Of a stretch of DNA of 37,781 nt, positions 35,352 through 37,781 are shown piece after piece. The notes beneath the pieces were generated by a model, which did not search any database, had not been told where the DNA came from, and saw nothing but the letters and a program-made list of their open reading frames with translations. Within the stretch, counting starts at the first letter, position 1; the number at the start of each line of letters is the position of its first letter. The DNA is taken from NCBI RefSeq assembly GCF_029193575.1, contig NZ_JARGCS010000060.1:1-37781 (forward strand). Direction: 5' to 3'. Position numbers and translations under genes: made by a program. The stretch is from Pseudomonas entomophila. Lineage in GTDB: Bacteria > Pseudomonadota > Gammaproteobacteria > Pseudomonadales > Pseudomonadaceae.

Positions 35352-36044
35352 CTACCCGCGCAGAAACCCCGCCACCCGCTCCGCCGCCGCCTGCATATGC
35401 CGCTCATGGGTCACCCCCGACGCCTTCAAGGGCTTGAGGTCATGATCCGCCGCCAGCAGCCAGTGCACCTCGATCGCCGGCGCTAACGCATACCCCGCCA
35501 CCGCCTCTCGGTTACCCAGCGCATCCCGCTCGCCCTGCACGATCAAGGTTGGCGTACGCAACCCAGCCAAGTGTTCGACCCGTGGCTTCTCCGGCTTGCC
35601 GACCGCATAGAACGGATACCCCAGGCACACCAGCGCATCCGCCCCCAATTCGTCGGCCAGCAGGCTGGCCATGCGCCCGCCCATGGACTTGCCGCCGATG
35701 GCCAGCGTTCCCGTGACCAAAGGTCGCACCTGCCGGTACACCTCGCGCCAGCATTCGAGCAGCACCTTCTGCGGGTTGGGCGGACGCTTGCCGCCGTTTA
35801 ATCGGCGCTCTGCCATGTAGGGAAATTCGAAGCGGATCACCCCCACCCCAAGCCCCGCCAGTCTTTGCGCGATGTCCTCCATGAACCCGCTGTCCATCGG
35901 CGCGCCCGCGCCGTGGGCCAGGATCAGGGCACCGCGAGCGCCCTGCTCCCCCCCGGCTCGCGGGGGATCGACGCGCAAGCCTGGGATATTTCCCACCTGC
36001 GCCCATTGATCCCCGTCAATACCGGCCACTTGCCCATTACTCAT
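35352..36044 (-). CDS. Alpha/beta hydrolase of the KANL3/Tex30 (dienelactone hydrolase-like) family
   Basis: 230 residues from ATG at 36044 (MSNGQVAGIDGD), with GAGG upstream; the frame continues 19 codons further into the ccoN leader and is rejected. The oxyanion region ALILAHGAGAPMDSGFM is followed by GVIRFEFPYMAERR, then the nucleophile elbow IGGKSMGGRMAS (Ser120), Asp174 in QGERDALG and His201 in AADHDLKPLK, a complete triad. The product is cytoplasmic with no signal peptide. The substrate is unknown. It shares a 49-base gap with ccoN, divergently, an arrangement also found in P. putida. Confidence 0.88.
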   Translation of the reverse strand: MSNGQVAGIDGDQWAQVGNIPGLRVDPPRAGGEQGARGALILAHGAGAPMDSGFMEDIAQRLAGLGVGVIRFEFPYMAERRLNGGKRPPNPQKVLLECWREVYRQVRPLVTGTLAIGGKSMGGRMASLLADELGADALVCLGYPFYAVGKPEKPRVEHLAGLRTPTLIVQGERDALGNREAVAGYALAPAIEVHWLLAADHDLKPLKASGVTHERHMQAAAERVAGFLRG

Positions 36045-36093
36045 GCTTGCCTCGCTGTTTAGCCTGCCTATAACCGTGGATGGGAACCCATAC

Positions 36094-37518
<1,425 letters not shown>

Positions 37519-37531
37519 GGAGACACGCCTG

Positions 37532-37781
37532 ATGAAACACGAAGTCATCGAGAAAAACGTAGGCCTGCTGGCCCTGCTGATGGTGTTCGCCGTCAGCATC
37601 GGCGGCCTGACCCAGATCGTCCCGCTGTTCTTCCAGGACGTCACCAACAAGCCGGTCGAGGGCATGAAGCCTTACACCGCCCTGCAGCTCGAAGGCCGCG
37701 ACATCTACATCCGCGAAGGCTGCGTGGGCTGCCACTCGCAGATGATCCGCCCGTTCCGCGCCGAGACCGAGCGCTACGGCC
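37532..37781 (+). CDS. ccoO: CcoO, monoheme cytochrome c subunit II of cbb3 oxidase (3' truncated by window)
   Basis: ATG at 37532 with GAGGAG about 9 bases upstream; 83 codons are visible before the window ends. N-terminal anchor EKNVGLLALLMVFAVSIGGL, then a periplasmic part with YIREGCVGCHSQMIRPF, where CVGCH binds heme c. The protein passes electrons from CcoP to CcoN. Second gene of the ccoNO(Q)P operon. Confidence 0.97.
   Translation, partial: MKHEVIEKNVGLLALLMVFAVSIGGLTQIVPLFFQDVTNKPVEGMKPYTALQLEGRDIYIREGCVGCHSQMIRPFRAETERYG

Noticed and set aside
36078..36089. Short palindrome ATGGGAACCCAT before ccoN
   Set aside because: Five-base arms with a two-base loop, too short to call an operator without comparative support.
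36043..36093. Earlier in-frame start for ccoN at 36043
   Set aside because: It would overlap the hydrolase start, and CcoN proteins begin MNTTxSTAYNY; ATG at 36094 gives the family length of 474.

Overview
The window comes from a fluorescent Pseudomonas, most likely of the P. putida group. The evidence is the very high GC content, pvdL lying back to back with pvdS, the pvdRT-opmQ efflux set, a P. putida-like pvdS - acetyltransferase - ... - ccoNO order, and many REP hairpins with the core GCGGGGCAAGCCCGC. No tRNA, rRNA, CRISPR array, insertion sequence or prophage gene was seen.

Layout. 1-791 is the 3' end of etfD (ETF-ubiquinone oxidoreductase), followed by a bidirectional terminator. 916-3451 (minus) carries an MHS-type MFS transporter, a degenerate receiver protein and a FecI-type ECF sigma factor resembling FpvI. 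3530-8171 (plus) is pvdR-pvdT-opmQ (pyoverdine secretion and recycling). 8255-9877 (minus) is pvdP (periplasmic tyrosinase), divergent from a siderophore-interacting FAD reductase (10030-10962). 11076-12476 (minus) is pvdH. 12666-18180 is a disulfide-bond island, dsbSR (minus) divergent from dsbD-dsbE-dsbG (plus), closely matching the copper-responsive DsbRS system. 18283-31239 (minus) is the 4318-residue chromophore synthetase pvdL. 31574-32101 (plus) is the iron-starvation sigma factor pvdS (pfrI). 32231-33244 (minus) is a PvdYII/IucB-type acetyltransferase, preceded by a solute-binding protein gene. The rest is housekeeping: a DEDDh exonuclease, ppnP, an alpha/beta hydrolase and the start of a cbb3 oxidase operon (ccoN, ccoO).

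How it works together. A Fur box overlaps a perfect TTGACA -35 element upstream of pvdS. Six sites fit the PvdS (iron-starvation) promoter TAAAT-N16-CGT, or TAATT-N16-CGT, exactly in spacing. They lie ahead of pvdR, pvdP, the SIP reductase, pvdH, pvdL and pvdYII. Low iron would relieve Fur, PvdS would be made, and these units would be switched on: PvdH supplies diaminobutyrate, PvdL builds acyl-Glu-Tyr-Dab, PvdP forms the chromophore in the periplasm, and PvdRT-OpmQ exports or recycles pyoverdine. The other synthetases, pvdA, pvdE, pvdMNO, pvdQ, fpvA and fpvR are not in the window, so the pyoverdine locus is split.

Most interesting points: the SIP reductase under its own PvdS-type promoter, back to back with pvdP; the copper/disulfide island inside the pyoverdine cluster; a thioredoxin fused to an Lgt-like membrane domain; an orphan receiver with Asn at the phosphoacceptor position; and a PvdS promoter whose -35 element contains the stop codon of the preceding gene.
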